Shown: positions 1 through 11,453 of the stretch, piece after piece
Position numbering within the stretch: the stretch's first letter is position 1
Layout of the letters: the number at the start of each line of letters is the position of its first letter
DNA from: Ctena decussata
Lineage: Eukaryota; Mollusca; Bivalvia; Lucinida; Lucinidae
Direction: 5' to 3'
Length of the DNA: 64,000 nucleotides
Assembly: GCA_963989385.1 (NCBI GenBank)
Contig: OZ022511.1
Span: 3,348,001-3,412,000, forward strand
Program-made: the position numbers and the translations under genes
Notes under the pieces: generated by a model
Seen by the model: only the letters and a program-made list of their open reading frames with translations
What the model was told of the DNA's origin: nothing
The model's database searches: none

Positions 1-289
1 GCAAGCTGTAACAAGTTTAAAACTCGTGGCAATTTTAGAAGTTATGGCTGACCAAATTGACACACTATCAATTCTCTATGGGAATTCATACCACTTTTAT
101 TTTAGGGATAGTTTGACTTGAAGCCTGGAACTTGGTCAAGACAAAGGTTTTAGATTGAAACTTCATGTGCACAAAACTTGCAAAATGAATGAAATGGATG
201 GTAGAAATGATTTATTTTACCAAATGTTTGAAATGTTCCAGAAGTCGCAGGGTAAAACTTTGACCCCTTAATATTTTTTCGAGTATATT
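1..289. other. No recognised feature
   Basis: Moderately AT-rich sequence with no coding signal, repeat or hairpin that I recognise, up to the target-site duplication of the SINE. Confidence 0.6.
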
Positions 290-302
290 TCTGTACCCGA
301 AA

Positions 303-576
303 GCCGGGCCGCGTAGCGCAATCGGTAGGGCACCTGACTTATAAGTCAGAGGTCCTGGGTTCGAAACCCGGTCTGGCCACATACTTTCGTTTCTCCTTCC
401 ACTGATTCAAGAAGGGCAGTTGTCAGTTACTGGCGAAAGTATGTGCACTTAGTACTGGCTAACCGCTTAGGAGGTCTAAGCCTGCCAAGGGATAGTGTGG
501 TTAGGTTAACTGACCGTCCCGACATGGCTATAGCTGTTTACCGTGGACGTTTAGCATCAAATCAATCAATCAAAAA
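303..576 (+). mobile_element. tRNA-derived SINE (family S1)
   Basis: tRNA-like head at about 304-379 with A box TAGCGCAATCGG and B box GGTTCGAAACC and an Ile(UAU)-like anticodon arm; body with ACTTTCG motifs; tail of ATCA repeats. Flanked by a perfect 13-bp duplication TCTGTACCCGAAA at 290-302 and 577-589, so this is a complete and fairly recent insertion. Two more copies lie at 20.8 and 29.3 kb. Confidence 0.93.
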
Positions 577-589
577 TCTGTACCCGAAA

Positions 590-910
590 AGCCCCCTAAA
601 GTCATGCACTGACCTTGCAGTGCCGAAAACTCAAACAGACGTAAAATCAATGTGGCACCAAAAGCTGCGCGGTCACGATCAATTTGCTCAGTTAGCAAAA
701 CACAATATTAGCCAAATTATAATGTTTACGGGTCCTTTGAGATTTCTGTTATTTCTCATAACTAATCAGTCTTCAATTTCTGCTCTATAAATGGCTACAC
801 GCAAAAATAAACTAATCAAAAATATGTGCTTAAAAGCCTAGTTTCCATTTAATATAAACAAATCATCGAGTTTTCCTGCAATTTCGGTTTGGATTTAATT
901 TGGGGAGTTA
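590..910. other. No recognised feature
   Basis: AT-rich non-coding sequence between the SINE and the duplicated poly-C tract. Confidence 0.5.
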
Positions 911-1150
911 AAGAAGTTGTCATTGACCCATTAACGCCCAGCCCCCCCAAAGAAGTTGTCATTGACCCATTAACGCCCAGCCCCCCCCCCCCCCCCACAC
1001 ACACACACAAAAAGACAGAGGCAAACAGTGCAGACCTACATCAGACGCTGCAATAATTATGAGCCCCCCCCCCCCCCCCCCCCCACACACACACACAAAA
1101 AGACAGAGGCAAACAGTGCAGACCTACATCAGACGCTGCAATAATTATGT
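911..1150. repeat. Duplicated poly-C/(CA)n tracts
   Basis: A unit starting AAGAAGTTGTCATTGACCCA is repeated twice (from about 912 and 951). It is followed by two copies of a C(n)-(CA)n-AAAAAGACAGAGG unit ending ATAATTATG. The C runs are about 15-20 long, so exact length is unreliable. Confidence 0.8.
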
Positions 1151-1239
1151 GCACAAAGCAAACAAATCGCACGTGTTTAATGTCTAACAACAAGTCCGCG
1201 ATTTCTTTCAAATAATGGAGGGATGCACACCACACGTAT

Positions 1240-1680
1240 AAGGTAGGCGTGGTTACGAAACGGTGAATAGAAGGCGTTGGTATTCATGGAAAATAAAAAT
1301 AAAACTTATTGCATGCATGCCTACATCTCTGACATGCCACGTCCTTTGAGGAAGGTAACTCAGATGTTGTTATGTTATACCTATGCAATTGGACTTATGA
1401 GAAATGGAGATCTAGCACCATTTTGCGCACGCAGCTAAAACTTAGTGCACCTGCCATTCAACTAGGTTTCAGTTGTTTCTCAAGTACGTCGCCATTACCA
1501 ACACTGGTACAATCAAAAAGACAAAAGTAAACCGAATATGTATACCGGACTCACCGAAAACTCTTATGCATCCTGAGTCAGTTTGGACCAGGCTAATGAG
1601 GAGACTAATATGAGTTCAATAGATTCACTACTGACCGCTACAACTAGGGGTTCATCTGTTGTTACCCTGAATATATCCGG
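1240..1680. other. No recognised feature
   Basis: Unique-looking non-coding sequence, ending at a C-rich run at 1685-1704. Confidence 0.5.
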
Positions 1681-1726
1681 GTTCCCCCCCCCCCCCTCCC
1701 CACCCCATTTTGTCGACTGATACTGT

Positions 1727-2087
1727 TTAAGCCTCGTTCACAGGACCGAAGTTTCTTTGTCACAGAAGCTTTAATAAAGACAGTTTGACAAAAAATTTGC
1801 GTTCACACGGAGAAAATTATAAAAAAATGTGGCGTCAAATAAAGGAAATATTTGCTGCTGTGTTTACACGATCAAACATTATTCATCAAAGTTACCTGGA
1901 CAAATAAACTCTGTCCGCGTGAACGGCCAATCATGCCATATTTTTTTTTGGAATATACTTTGTTCAAAGTCAAACCGATTTGATTATGAGCAAAGCGGCA
2001 TATTTTTTTCATTCACATGAGCATTTTTTTCTATGACAAACCTACTTTGTCACAGAAACTTTGCTCGTGTGAACGAAGCTTTACTGT
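1727..2087. mobile_element. MITE with terminal inverted repeats
   Basis: Ends are inverted copies: left CTCGTTCACAGGACCGAAG and right GCTCGTGTGAACGAAGC, each next to a TTTGTCACAGAAR motif. About 35-bp TIRs and AT-rich non-coding interior. Confidence 0.75.
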
Positions 2088-2347
2088 GACATTTTTTCAG
2101 TTTCGGTGTTGATGCTGGATTGTGTTTCTAATATATAGTTTCAGATATTCTTCTATGCCAATGAAGCATTTACTGTTACACATCTCACCGTAAAAAGTCT
2201 CAGTGTCTGAGCAAACAATGAGCACCCAGGTCAGACTGCAGTCTGATCAGGCCATTCCATCTGCATCTATCTGACGCACTACTGCATTGTGACCCCAAAC
2301 TGTTCCATTTTAGGACAATTACGGTAAAATTTTTAGAGTAAATAAAT

Positions 2348-2623
2348 GAGCCGCGACACGAGAAACCCAACAAAGTCAGCCTGGGCATTTGCCTAGTCTG
2401 ATCAGACTCTTCGCTAAGTGCTTAAAGCGTAGCTATGGGTCTAAGCTACATGCGGACAGCGAAGACTCTGATCAGACTCTTCGCTAAGTGCTTAAAGCGT
2501 AGCTATGGGTCTAAGCTACATGCGGACAGCGAAGACTCTGATCAGACTGGGCGGATGCCCAGGCTGATCTGATTCTGCGCTGGGCGCACAACCACTTTGT
2601 TGGTTTTCTCATGTCGCGGTTCA
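2348..2623. mobile_element. Foldback MITE family A, arm with 70-bp duplication
   Basis: Palindromic element beginning TGAGCCGCGACACGAG and ending in its inverse, with CAGCCTGGGCAT and GGATGCCCAGGCTG arms. The central 70 bp (2401-2470) is exactly repeated at 2471-2540. At least eight copies of family A are in this window. Confidence 0.88.
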
Positions 2624-2639
2624 AATATTTTCGGTATAT

Positions 2640-2944
2640 TGTTGCTGATACTCTGATAAAAGTACTTTTACTTAGTAGAAGAACCATAAATCAAAAAGTA
2701 AGTTAATGTTTTATAAAACTCCCCAATGTTCCTTAAAGTTCCTATTTGTATATTGACTTAATATGTTTTTCCTAAAGGTTATTACCTACAATATCTCTGG
2801 TTTCAGACAAATCTTAATAAAATCTCGGGAAATCTCGCAGAAGGAATATGTCTAGGTTCATTAACAAAAATTCGACACGATTTTAATGACAGTACCGATC
2901 AATTCTCTATTATTTATTCATACAGATTATTGGTAATATAATTC
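2640..2944. other. No recognised feature
   Basis: AT-rich non-coding sequence between two family A MITEs. Confidence 0.5.
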
Positions 2945-3196
2945 AGCTGTGACATGAGAAAACCAACAAAATGGTTGTGCGCCCAGCGAAGACGCAGATC
3001 AGCCTGGGCATCCGCCCAGTCTGATCAGAGTCCGCCCAGGATGATCTGCGTCTTCACTGTGTGCTTGAAGGGTAGCTAAGGGTCTAAGCTAGCTCCATAC
3101 GGACAGAAAAGACTGATCAGACTGGGCGACTGCCCAGGCTGACCTTAGCTTCGCTGGGCGCACATGCCACATTGTTGGTTTTGTCGTGTCGCGGCT
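2945..3196. mobile_element. Foldback MITE family A
   Basis: Palindrome from AGCTGTGACATGAGAAAACC to GTTGGTTTTGTCGTGTCGCG, with the family A core GATCAGCCTGGGCATCCGCC. Confidence 0.88.
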
Positions 3197-3399
3197 CTTA
3201 CTAACTATACTTCTGATTTCTATAAGTAGAGAAGGGGGAAATTAACTTATAGGTCATGTGGGGATTTGGGTTCGTTTTGTTATGACAAACGGATTTGTAA
3301 TAAACACGAATAACCATATTTTTTTCTTGATTGAAAAATCATTGATTTTTGCTCCACTATTGTTTTATAACCAGATAACGTATGCATCCTAAGTATTTG

Positions 3400-3640
3400 G
3401 TTGTTCAATTGTTTGGGGTTTAACCACTCTTTGAGCCAGTATTTCAGTCAATGTCAATCCGTCTTCCAGAGAGTGGGAGATAGAATAGAGAGTTAGGATA
3501 GGCGAGAAAAATTTTCAAAACAACGCCCACCCGTATCTTCTGCAAGCACAGCAGGCCCTTGCCCTACTTCCAACCAATTTTAGTTAACGCCCAAATGCCG
3601 ATAGTTTCACATGTTTGCTCAACTCTACCATCTTTAGCCT
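3400..3640 (+). repeat. Dispersed repeat, also at 61.14 kb
   Basis: Shares GAGxCAGTATTTCAGTC, an AGAGAGxGGGAGA tract, CTGCAAGCACAGxA and GCCCTTGCCCTAC with 61140-61385. No ORF. Possibly a SINE body; no clear tRNA head. Confidence 0.7.
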
Positions 3641-3649
3641 GTCAGAGCA

Positions 3650-4190
3650 AGCTCTTGTAGATTCCGATCGGAGCTGAGCAGTCTGGTCTGGAGCTGTCTT
3701 GTTTGGTGATGAATCTATACATGATACGCTCTCATAGGATTAAGGACCTTATGAAAGAGTAGACACGACAAATGTTCGACGGGTCTCAATATTTTGGGTA
3801 AATACGTATAACACTGAGTTCAACCAGTAAGGCAAGGAACTACAGTTTACAATGGCACTTTTCCTGTGTGTTGTTGCAATAGCTTTCCGTGTTTACAGTA
3901 ATCATTCAGACAACACAAAACACTCTTTTTATAATTAGCCTGAATTCCAGTCAACTGCCATGCAGACAGTTAATCATAGTCGTGCTGCAGTATTGAACCG
4001 TCATCTGCACCCTCACTGGTCAGATCAAGTGCAGTACATGTACCATCTGCAAAAAAGGCGAATCTGGAACATAGCTTTGAAGACCCGGATTCCCTGAGGG
4101 GGTGGGGGTGGGGGCTTGAAAAGCTATGACATAATTAGGGATCAAATTGATGAGAAAATTTCTGTGTTTGTTGCCTTGAAATATATGGTG
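3650..4190. other. No recognised feature
   Basis: Non-coding sequence. Near its end a perfect hairpin, ATCTCATTAGAATCGCCTCA and its inverse (4195-4235), resembles the core of family B MITEs. Confidence 0.5.
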
Positions 4191-4371
4191 TGATATCTCA
4201 TTAGAATCGCCTCATTGAGGCGATTCTAATGAGATGTTACAACATAGGCCTATATTTTAATCTAGCCACACAGATAAATATCTCAAACTGTCATCAGATA
4301 CTCATTATCTGGAGGTGTACATGTTATACATAACACAGAGGCCCAGATGGCGGGGCTGAAGCCTCAAAGGC

Positions 4372-5610
4372 CTCCCCCCCCCCCCGGATCCGCACTTGCT
4401 TTTGTCAGACACACCATAGACACAGATGGGAACATAATCAGTCCGAGCACGCAGCTTTGGCGCACACAAGATGTTACCGCTACCTACCCAGCATCCTTAC
4501 TCCCAAACATGCCCCCCTCCCCCGGATCCGGACTTTCTTTTGTCAGACACACCATAGACACAGATGGGAACATAATCAGTCCGAGCACGCAGCTTTGGCG
4601 CACACAAGATGTTACCGCTACCTACCCAGCATCCTTACTCCCAAACATGCCCCCCCCCCCCCCGGATCCGGACTTTCTTTTGTCAGACACACCATAGACA
4701 CAGATGGAAACATAATCAGTCCGAGCACGCAGCTTTGGCGCACACAAGATGTTACCGCTACCTACCCAGCATCCTTACTCCCAAACATGCCCCCCCCCCG
4801 GATCCGGACTCTCTTTTGTCAGACACACCATAGACACAGATGGGAACATAATCAGTCCGAGCACGCAGCTTTGGCGCACACAAGATGTTACCGCTACCTA
4901 CCCAGCATCCTTACTCCCAAACATGCCCCCCCCCCCGGATCCGGACTTTCTTTTGTCAGACACACCATAGACACAGATGGGAACATAATCAGTCCGAGCA
5001 CGCAGCTTTGGCGCACACAAGATGTTACCGCTACCTACCCAGCATCCTTACTCCCAAACATGCCCCCCCCCCGGATCCGGACTTTCTTTTGTCAGACACA
5101 CCATAGACACAGATGGGAACATAATCAGTCCGAGCACGCAGCTTTGGCGCACACAAGATGTTACCGCTACCTACCCAGCATCCTTACTCCCAAACATGCC
5201 CCCCCCCCCCCGGATCCGGACTTTCTTTTGTCAGACACACCATAGACACAGATGGGAACATAATCAGTCCGAGCACGCAGCTTTGGCGCACACAAGATGT
5301 TACCGCTACCTACCCAGCATCCTTACTCCCAAACATGCCCCCCCCCCCCCGGATCCGGACTTTCTTTTGTCAGACACACCATAGACACAGATGGGAACAT
5401 AATCAGTCCGAGCACGCAGCTTTGGCGCACACAAGATGTTACCGCTACCTACCCAGCATCCTTACTCCCAAACATGCCCCCCCCCCGGATCCGGACTTTC
5501 TTTTGTCAGACACACCATAGACACAGATGGGAACATAATCAGTCCGAGCACGCAGCTTTGGCGCACACAAGATGTTACCGCTACCTACCCAGCATCCTTA
5601 CTCCCAAACA
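4372..5610 (+). repeat. Minisatellite of 9 units, 136-140 bp
   Basis: Nine units each marked by C(n)GGATCCG (GGATCC at about 4386, 4524, 4664, 4800, 4937, 5073, 5212, 5351, 5487). Units are nearly identical; length differs almost only in the C run. Because unit length is not a multiple of three, long apparent reading frames appear across units; these are not genes. Confidence 0.95.
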
Positions 5611-5745
5611 CTGCCTGCCGAGAAAGGAGAAAAGCACCAGTCCACTTTAGTACAATAGTTTTATCTTATGCAGTTTCCAACTGTCTCAAATGTCTCAAAT
5701 GTATTCTTCGCAAGACTTCCAACTATGACATGCTTGGTCTAACAT

Positions 5746-5748
<3 letters not shown>

Positions 5749-5792
<44 letters not shown>
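5749..5792 (+). repeat. (CT)n microsatellite
   Basis: Uninterrupted CT dinucleotide run of about 20 units. Confidence 0.95.
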
Positions 5793-5794
<2 letters not shown>

Positions 5795-5804
5795 AAAACC
5801 TGGA

Positions 5805-6560
5805 CCCCGAGGTTATAAAACTTGTCATGCTCAACTCAGCTGAGCATGAAATTTTACCTGCTAATAAATAACAAATTACTGACAAGTACAGTTGTTTTCT
5901 TGCTCACTATAGCTGAGTATGAAATTTTCTCTGCTGATAAATATGAAATTAAAAGATATAACAACATATCTCTTGGATCGAAGGTGAAACTTATGTGCTC
6001 CCTTGTCATTTCCATAATTCTGTATGCCTGCGAATCGTGGACCTTGACAGCAGAGTTAAGAGAAAAGAATGCAGGCCTTTGAGATGAGATGTTAATGAAC
6101 ATTTCGTACAAGGGCCATATAACCAACGAGGAGGTTCGCAGGAAGATCCAAGCAGCCATTGGAGAATATGATGAACTCCTGATGCTGGTCAAGAAACGGA
6201 AACTAAGGTGATTTGGCCACGTCTCAAGGTCTTCTGGTTTAGCAAAGATGATTCTGCAGGGCACAGTGAAAGGAAAAAGAAGAAGAGGTAGACAGAAGAA
6301 GAGGTGGGAAGACAATATTCAGGAGTGAACAGGGATGGATTTTGCCAGCTCAACTACGGCAGCAGAAGACAGGACAAGGTGGAAAAGGATTGTTTCGAAG
6401 TCATCTGTGGTGCCCAAACGACCTAGTAAGGTTATGAAATAGAATAGAATAGAAATATGAAAATGCCAACTAGTGTTGGCACTTTCATATTTATCAGCAG
6501 AGAAAATTTCATACTCTGCTGAGTTGAGCATGAAAAGAATTTTATAACCTCAGGGCCATG
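5805..6560. mobile_element. Foldback MITE family E interrupted by LINE fragment
   Basis: Left arm 5805-5948 (GGTTATAAAACTT, AACTCAGCTGAGCATGAAAT) and right arm 6463-6560 are inverted partners. Between them sits a reverse-transcriptase fragment bounded by the 10-bp duplication AAATATGAAA (5939-5948 and 6453-6462). A second family E copy lies at 62.05-62.29 kb. Confidence 0.85.
5949..6452 (+). pseudogene. 5'-truncated non-LTR retrotransposon (RTE-like) C-terminus
   Basis: Translated pieces ISLGSKVKLMCSLVISIILY, ACESWTLTAEL, HITNEEVRRKIQAAIGEYDE, FGHVSRSSGLAKMILQGTVK and RRRGRQKKRWEDNIQE are the thumb/C-terminal part of an endonuclease-RT LINE. A frameshift with lost bases near 6080 and two TGG-to-TGA changes (at about 6209 and 6327) break it. 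It ends in GAATA repeats just before the TSD. Confidence 0.88.
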
Positions 6561-6671
6561 CTGTAGATTTTTTTATTTATTAGCCAGGAGACCCAGCTGA
6601 TCCAGATGCTTTGCAATCAATCAGAAAACCTAGTATGATTCTGTTACTCTGAAGAGTAACGGAATCATACT

Positions 6672-6863
6672 CACCCCTGTTTAACTATGTATGTACAAGG
6701 GCTGTTACGAAATGATAAAGAGCTGTTACAAAACGAGAAAGAGTCATAGTTACCAAACGACCTGATGACCAGGTCTTATTGTAACAATCACCCCTTTTTG
6801 TTTTGTAACAGCTCTTTTTTGTTTTGTAACATGCTTGAAAACATTATTAACAAGGTGTGATAC
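6672..6863. mobile_element. MITE with GTAACAGCTC arms
   Basis: Inverted ends CACCCCTGTTTAACTATG and its partner near AACAAGGTGTG, with GAGCTGTTACAAAACGAGAA facing TTTTTTGTTTTGTAAC. A related half copy is at 22985-23072. Just upstream a 17-bp arm hairpin (AGTATGATTCTGTTACTC and inverse) spans 6633-6672. Confidence 0.75.
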
Positions 6864-7202
6864 TGGTTAAAGAACTTTGCACAGAGTGCAGGTGAAACAG
6901 GACAGTAACTAGCTAGCAACCAATTATCACATACCCTGAATGTCGGTGTAATTCAAGCTCTACTTTAGTCTGTATCCCATTTTTAACGACCTTTAAATTA
7001 TGTCAATAAAGAGGGCTATTTTTATTTCTTCCCGAAGTCCTTTTTGCAGTAAGTCTGAGAGCGTGGATCTGAGTTTATATGGGTCAGCCGCTTAACCTGG
7101 TTTGTGATCCCAGTTGTAGAAATTTCTATATTAGACAATAGCTGGGGTTGGTTCAAAATGTTTTGTGATACAGTGCAAGGGTCTACCTGTTCTTCATCTT
7201 TG

Positions 7203-7440
7203 AATTTTAGTCTAGTCTAGGTCAACCATGTCAGAGAATTCTAGTCTAGTCTAGGTCAACCATGTCAGAGAATTTTAGTCTAGTCTAGGTCAACCATGTC
7301 AGAGAATTTTAGTCTAGTCTAGGTCAACCATGTCAGAGAATCTTAGTCTAGTCTAGGTCAACCATGCCAGAGAATTTTAGTCTAGTCTAGGTCAACCACG
7401 TCAGAGAATTTTAGTCTAGTCTAGGTCAACCATGTCAGAG
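7203..7440 (+). repeat. 34-bp tandem repeat, 7 units
   Basis: Seven units of TTTTAGTCTAGTCTAGGTCA... with 34-bp period (unit starts 7205, 7239, 7273, 7307, 7341, 7375, 7409), differing by single bases. There are no spacers, so it is not a CRISPR array. Confidence 0.95.
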
Positions 7441-7830
7441 TAAAGGTGATTAAGGACTGAATGGCAATTGTAACTACTTGTACGCATTGCTTTGTTCTAT
7501 AGTGTCAGTAATAAGCTGGCTGTGAGGGACCCGGCTGGTCTTGCCTATTATTTTTCTAAAAGATTACAGTTTCTCACAGCCCCAGAAGCTCTTCAAAGCA
7601 CAACTAATATGCACATTTGATCATTTATGATTTTTATCTGCTGCCGGAAAACTCGAACAGTGATCTTCTTACCTTATCATTTATCCTGATATGGCATTTT
7701 ATTTCCTGGGTTATTTAGGGAAAAGACAATTTAATTGGCTTAAGCTTGGTTGATATGCAACATTCATAAAGGCATTCAGAGAAGTAGTAAAAGAGCTCCA
7801 CAATTCTTTCATGGACTTGCAGGATTCTTT
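7441..7830. other. No recognised feature
   Basis: Non-coding sequence between the 34-bp repeat and the next MITE. Confidence 0.5.
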
Positions 7831-9479
7831 TTAACTCTTTAAGCACCAAAAAGCGGACTACAAAATTAACGTCTGCAAAAATTAAACAAAAGGGCCAAGT
7901 GGCCCTGAATCACTCACCTGAGCAAATAGGTTAAAGGTCAAAGTAGGGTCATCATTTTAACAAACCTGATAGTTTGCAACAATTTCCAAATGGTTCTGAA
8001 GAAGATGTTTGAATATTGTTTTATGTATTGCTATGGTTCAAACCCAGGACCCCCTGGGGTGAGGCCATTTTGGACCCTGGGACCATCATTTGAATAATCT
8101 TGGTAAAGGACCACTAGGCAAAGCTACATACTAAATTTCAAGCATCAGAGCCATGTAGTTCTGAAGAAGAAGATTTTTGAATATTTTTCTATGTATTTCT
8201 ATAGTTTAAACTAAGGACCCCCTGGTGTGGGGCTATTTTTGCTCCTGGCATTATCATTTGAACAAGCTTGGTAGAGGACAACTAGGCAATGCATCATACC
8301 AAATTTCAAGCATCTGCACTAACCGGCTCTGGAGAAGAAGATTTTTAAGTATATTTTAATTTGGAACCCAAGACTCCCTGCCCCAGGGTCATTTTGGATC
8401 CCAGGGCAACCATTTACACAAACTTTGTAGGAGTCCACCAGGCAATGCATTATACCAAATTTCAAGCATCTGAGCCAAGTGGTTCTGATGAAGAAGATTT
8501 TTGAATATTTTCTATGTATTTCTATGGTTCAAACTCAGGACTACCTGCTGCGGGGTCATTTTGAACCCTGGGGCCATCATTTGAACATACTTGATAAAGG
8601 ACTACAAGGCAATGTTACATATTAAATTTCAAGCATCTGAGCCAAATGCTACTGAAGAAGAAGATTTTTTAATATTTTTCTATGTATGTCTATGGTTCAA
8701 ACCCAGGACCCTCTGGGGCGGAGCCATTTTAGACCATGGGGTCATCATTTGAACAAACTTGGTAAAAGACCATAGGCAATGCTACATACCAAATTTCAAG
8801 CATCTATGCCAAGTGATTCTGAAGAAAAAGATTTTTGAATATTTTTCTTTGCATTTCTAGGGTTCAAACCTAGGACTCCCTTCAGCCAGGCCATTTTGGA
8901 CCCTGGGGCCACCATTTGAACAAACTTGGTAAAGGACTATTAGGCAATGCATCATATCAAAATGCAAGCATCTAAGCCTTGCAGTTCTGAAGAAGAAGAT
9001 TTTTGAATACTTTTCTTTGCATTTCTATGGTTCAAACCTTGGACTCCCTGCCAAGGGGCCATTTTGGACCCTGGGGCCACCATTTGAACAAACTTGGTAA
9101 AGAACTATTAGGCAATGCTACATATTAAATTTCAAGTTGCTGAGCCTTGCGGTTCTGAAGAAGAAGATTTTTGAATATTTTTCTATGTATTTCAATGGTT
9201 CAAACCCAGCCCCCCCCCCCCCCCCCCCCCTGGTGTGGGGCCATATTGGACCCTGGGGCCATCATTTGAACAAACTTGGTAAAGGACCAGTTGGCAATGC
9301 TACGTACCAAATTTCAAGCATCTGAGCCATGTAGTTCTGAAGAAAAAGATTTTTGAATATTTTTCTATGTATTTCTATAGTTCAAACCTGGGACTCCCTG
9401 CTCCGGGGTCATTTTGGACCCTGCGGCCACCATTTGAACAAACTTGGTAGAAGACCACTAGGCAATGCTACATACCAAA

Positions 9480-10035
9480 GGACGAGTTACACTTTACTAT
9501 TGCAATGTGCCCACTGAAAAGGCCGATTTTCGAAGGTAGGCAGATAACCACAAAAACCTGCAGAAATATTAGCTATATGTTTCTAGTTTATTCTGCACGA
9601 TTTCATTTTCCCGTATTTTAATGGCTTTTAGGTTAATTTTGCGGTTGAATACATGTACTGTCTGCAGCAGTTAACATTGAGCCTATGGGCATTTGAACTA
9701 CAAACGTCCACTATGCATCCAAATTTCACTTCATCCTACCCTCGTAACCACTACGATTTTTATATATAATTATTCCTCATATACACATTTATCGTAATCG
9801 GGTTATATTGGAGTGGTTACGAGGGTAGGAGTGAACGAAAAATAAACTTTTTGGGTAATTTTTCAGGACTAAAGGGTTCATATCAAAATCGCAGCAGTAT
9901 ATTTTGTAACTGATAGAAAATAGAGGCATTATTCGACACAACACATCTTTCTCAAAGTGTTCATCTATGTAGTATGTGTTCCTAATGCCCCCACCAAGGA
10001 TTCCGTGTGTGTGTGTATGTTAGGGGATGGGTCGT

Positions 10036-10069
<34 letters not shown>

Positions 10070-11453
10070 GCAGCGCTGGGCACGGGTGTCGGTATGCGTA
10101 ATATGCGTATGTAAGGCGTTAGACTGAATGTCCTCCATCATCATGCTGTAATATAACCTCTGATGTTGTAATATTGCGACGTGGTCAAATGATGTATTCC
10201 TCTGCCTGAAGCTGATGTACTGTAAAATTCTGTGACCTTGAACTTTCGTCCACTAACTTTGTATGGAAGTTACTTGGATAAGCTTTTTCTTTACCTCTTT
10301 TGATATCTTTGCATTGGGGTAAGAGTGCTGATATTTTATAAGATCATATCCATTAAAAGTAGGAAGTGCAAAGCATCCATGCACACTGAGTCTTTAAACT
10401 TTATGCATGGACCAGGATTTTCACTTATATTTCTCAAAACGGGTTTTGGATTCGCAACATAATTACAAATAGTTGGTCAGTCAAACGATGCAAAAAAAAT
10501 CCTCATACTATTTGTAGGTTACTGTGACATTTAAAAGTTCACTGTTCTTTTCTGATATATTCAACATTATATATGCATCATACTAAAGACAATGGTTCAG
10601 TCAGACATTGCAAATGACGTCATACTATTTGTATGTCATTGTGACTTGTATTTCAGGATCCATTGAATAAATGTTTTATTTCGAACTAATATTTAATTCA
10701 ATCTTCCTCGGACTTGGAATAGTAATTAAGTCACTTCAGCGCTGCATCTCATTTGGTACTACATGTAGGTCCCTGGGACCTTAATTTCTTGGTTCACTGA
10801 TTTTGTCTAATATTTTAAACATCTGTGTAGCATCCATAAATACATAATATTTCATACGTGTTTATTAATATTTGATATGATGAAGCTTTCATTATATGTG
10901 TAAGTAGTGAATAATGCTTAAGAAAGAAGAAGGTTGGTGACCTTTTCACACACTTGCCAGAGCACAAGCATGCAAAGCGTTTCGCCAAGAATACATTTGC
11001 TTAACAATATCGGTCAGTTATAATCGACTTTCTGTTCACTTGTTTCATTATTTTCACAAAAACAAACGCTTTACATGCTTATTATTGTGTTAATAAACAC
11101 TAGTAAAATCTACTGTTTTGAGGTTTCGTAAAAATTCAAATAAAATTTCTCCTTACTAGATGTTTTGAGCAAATATATCTCTTTTAGACCGTGGATAAGA
11201 ACCAAAAGTATTATATCTGTCAGTTTGGAGGGCTATTATGTCAGCGGAATCGCTGATTATATCGAAAAACCGCAGGTAGTTAGTGAACCCCGTTCAGCAC
11301 CCCATATGCAATAAACCTAAAGTCACGTGATTATTTATGAAACCGCAAACTTAAAAATGTGCTTATGTAAATTGCCAAATGCCAAGTTTTAATAAATGTA
11401 AATTTTATCAAGATCGGTCGTGGGCACAAAAACGGCCAAAGTGTAACCCGTCC
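9480..11453. mobile_element. Spy-like TIR element inserted between AAA and TTT
   Basis: 1974 bp with 16-bp TIRs GGACGAGTTACACTTT and (inverted) GGACGGGTTACACTTT. Left flank CCAAA and right flank TTTCAAGC join exactly to the CCAAATTTCAAGC of sister satellite units, so no target-site duplication was made. The interior has no transposase frame. It contains a 33-G run and a 29-bp inverted pair (9724-9752 and 9812-9840). Confidence 0.85.
10036..10068 (+). repeat. Poly-G run of 33
   Basis: Uninterrupted G33 after a GT-rich stretch; length is likely uncertain in the assembly. Confidence 0.9.

Noticed and set aside
303..379. Functional tRNA gene (Ile-UAU-like)
   Set aside because: It is the head of a SINE with tail and 13-bp TSD; same for the tRNA-like heads at 20.96, 29.54, 42.65, 47.5 and 63.7 kb.
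4347..5747. Long plus-strand frames (up to 262 codons) of proline-rich repeats
   Set aside because: They arise from the 136-140 bp minisatellite read in rotating frames; all overlap each other in different frames and the C-run lengths change them.
7203..7440. CRISPR-like array
   Set aside because: Direct 34-bp tandem repeat without spacers in an animal genome.
9480..11453. Helitron as explanation for the TSD-free insertion
   Set aside because: Helitrons also insert without TSD, but this element has 16-bp TIRs and lacks TC/CTRR ends; the AAA/TTT site fits Spy better.
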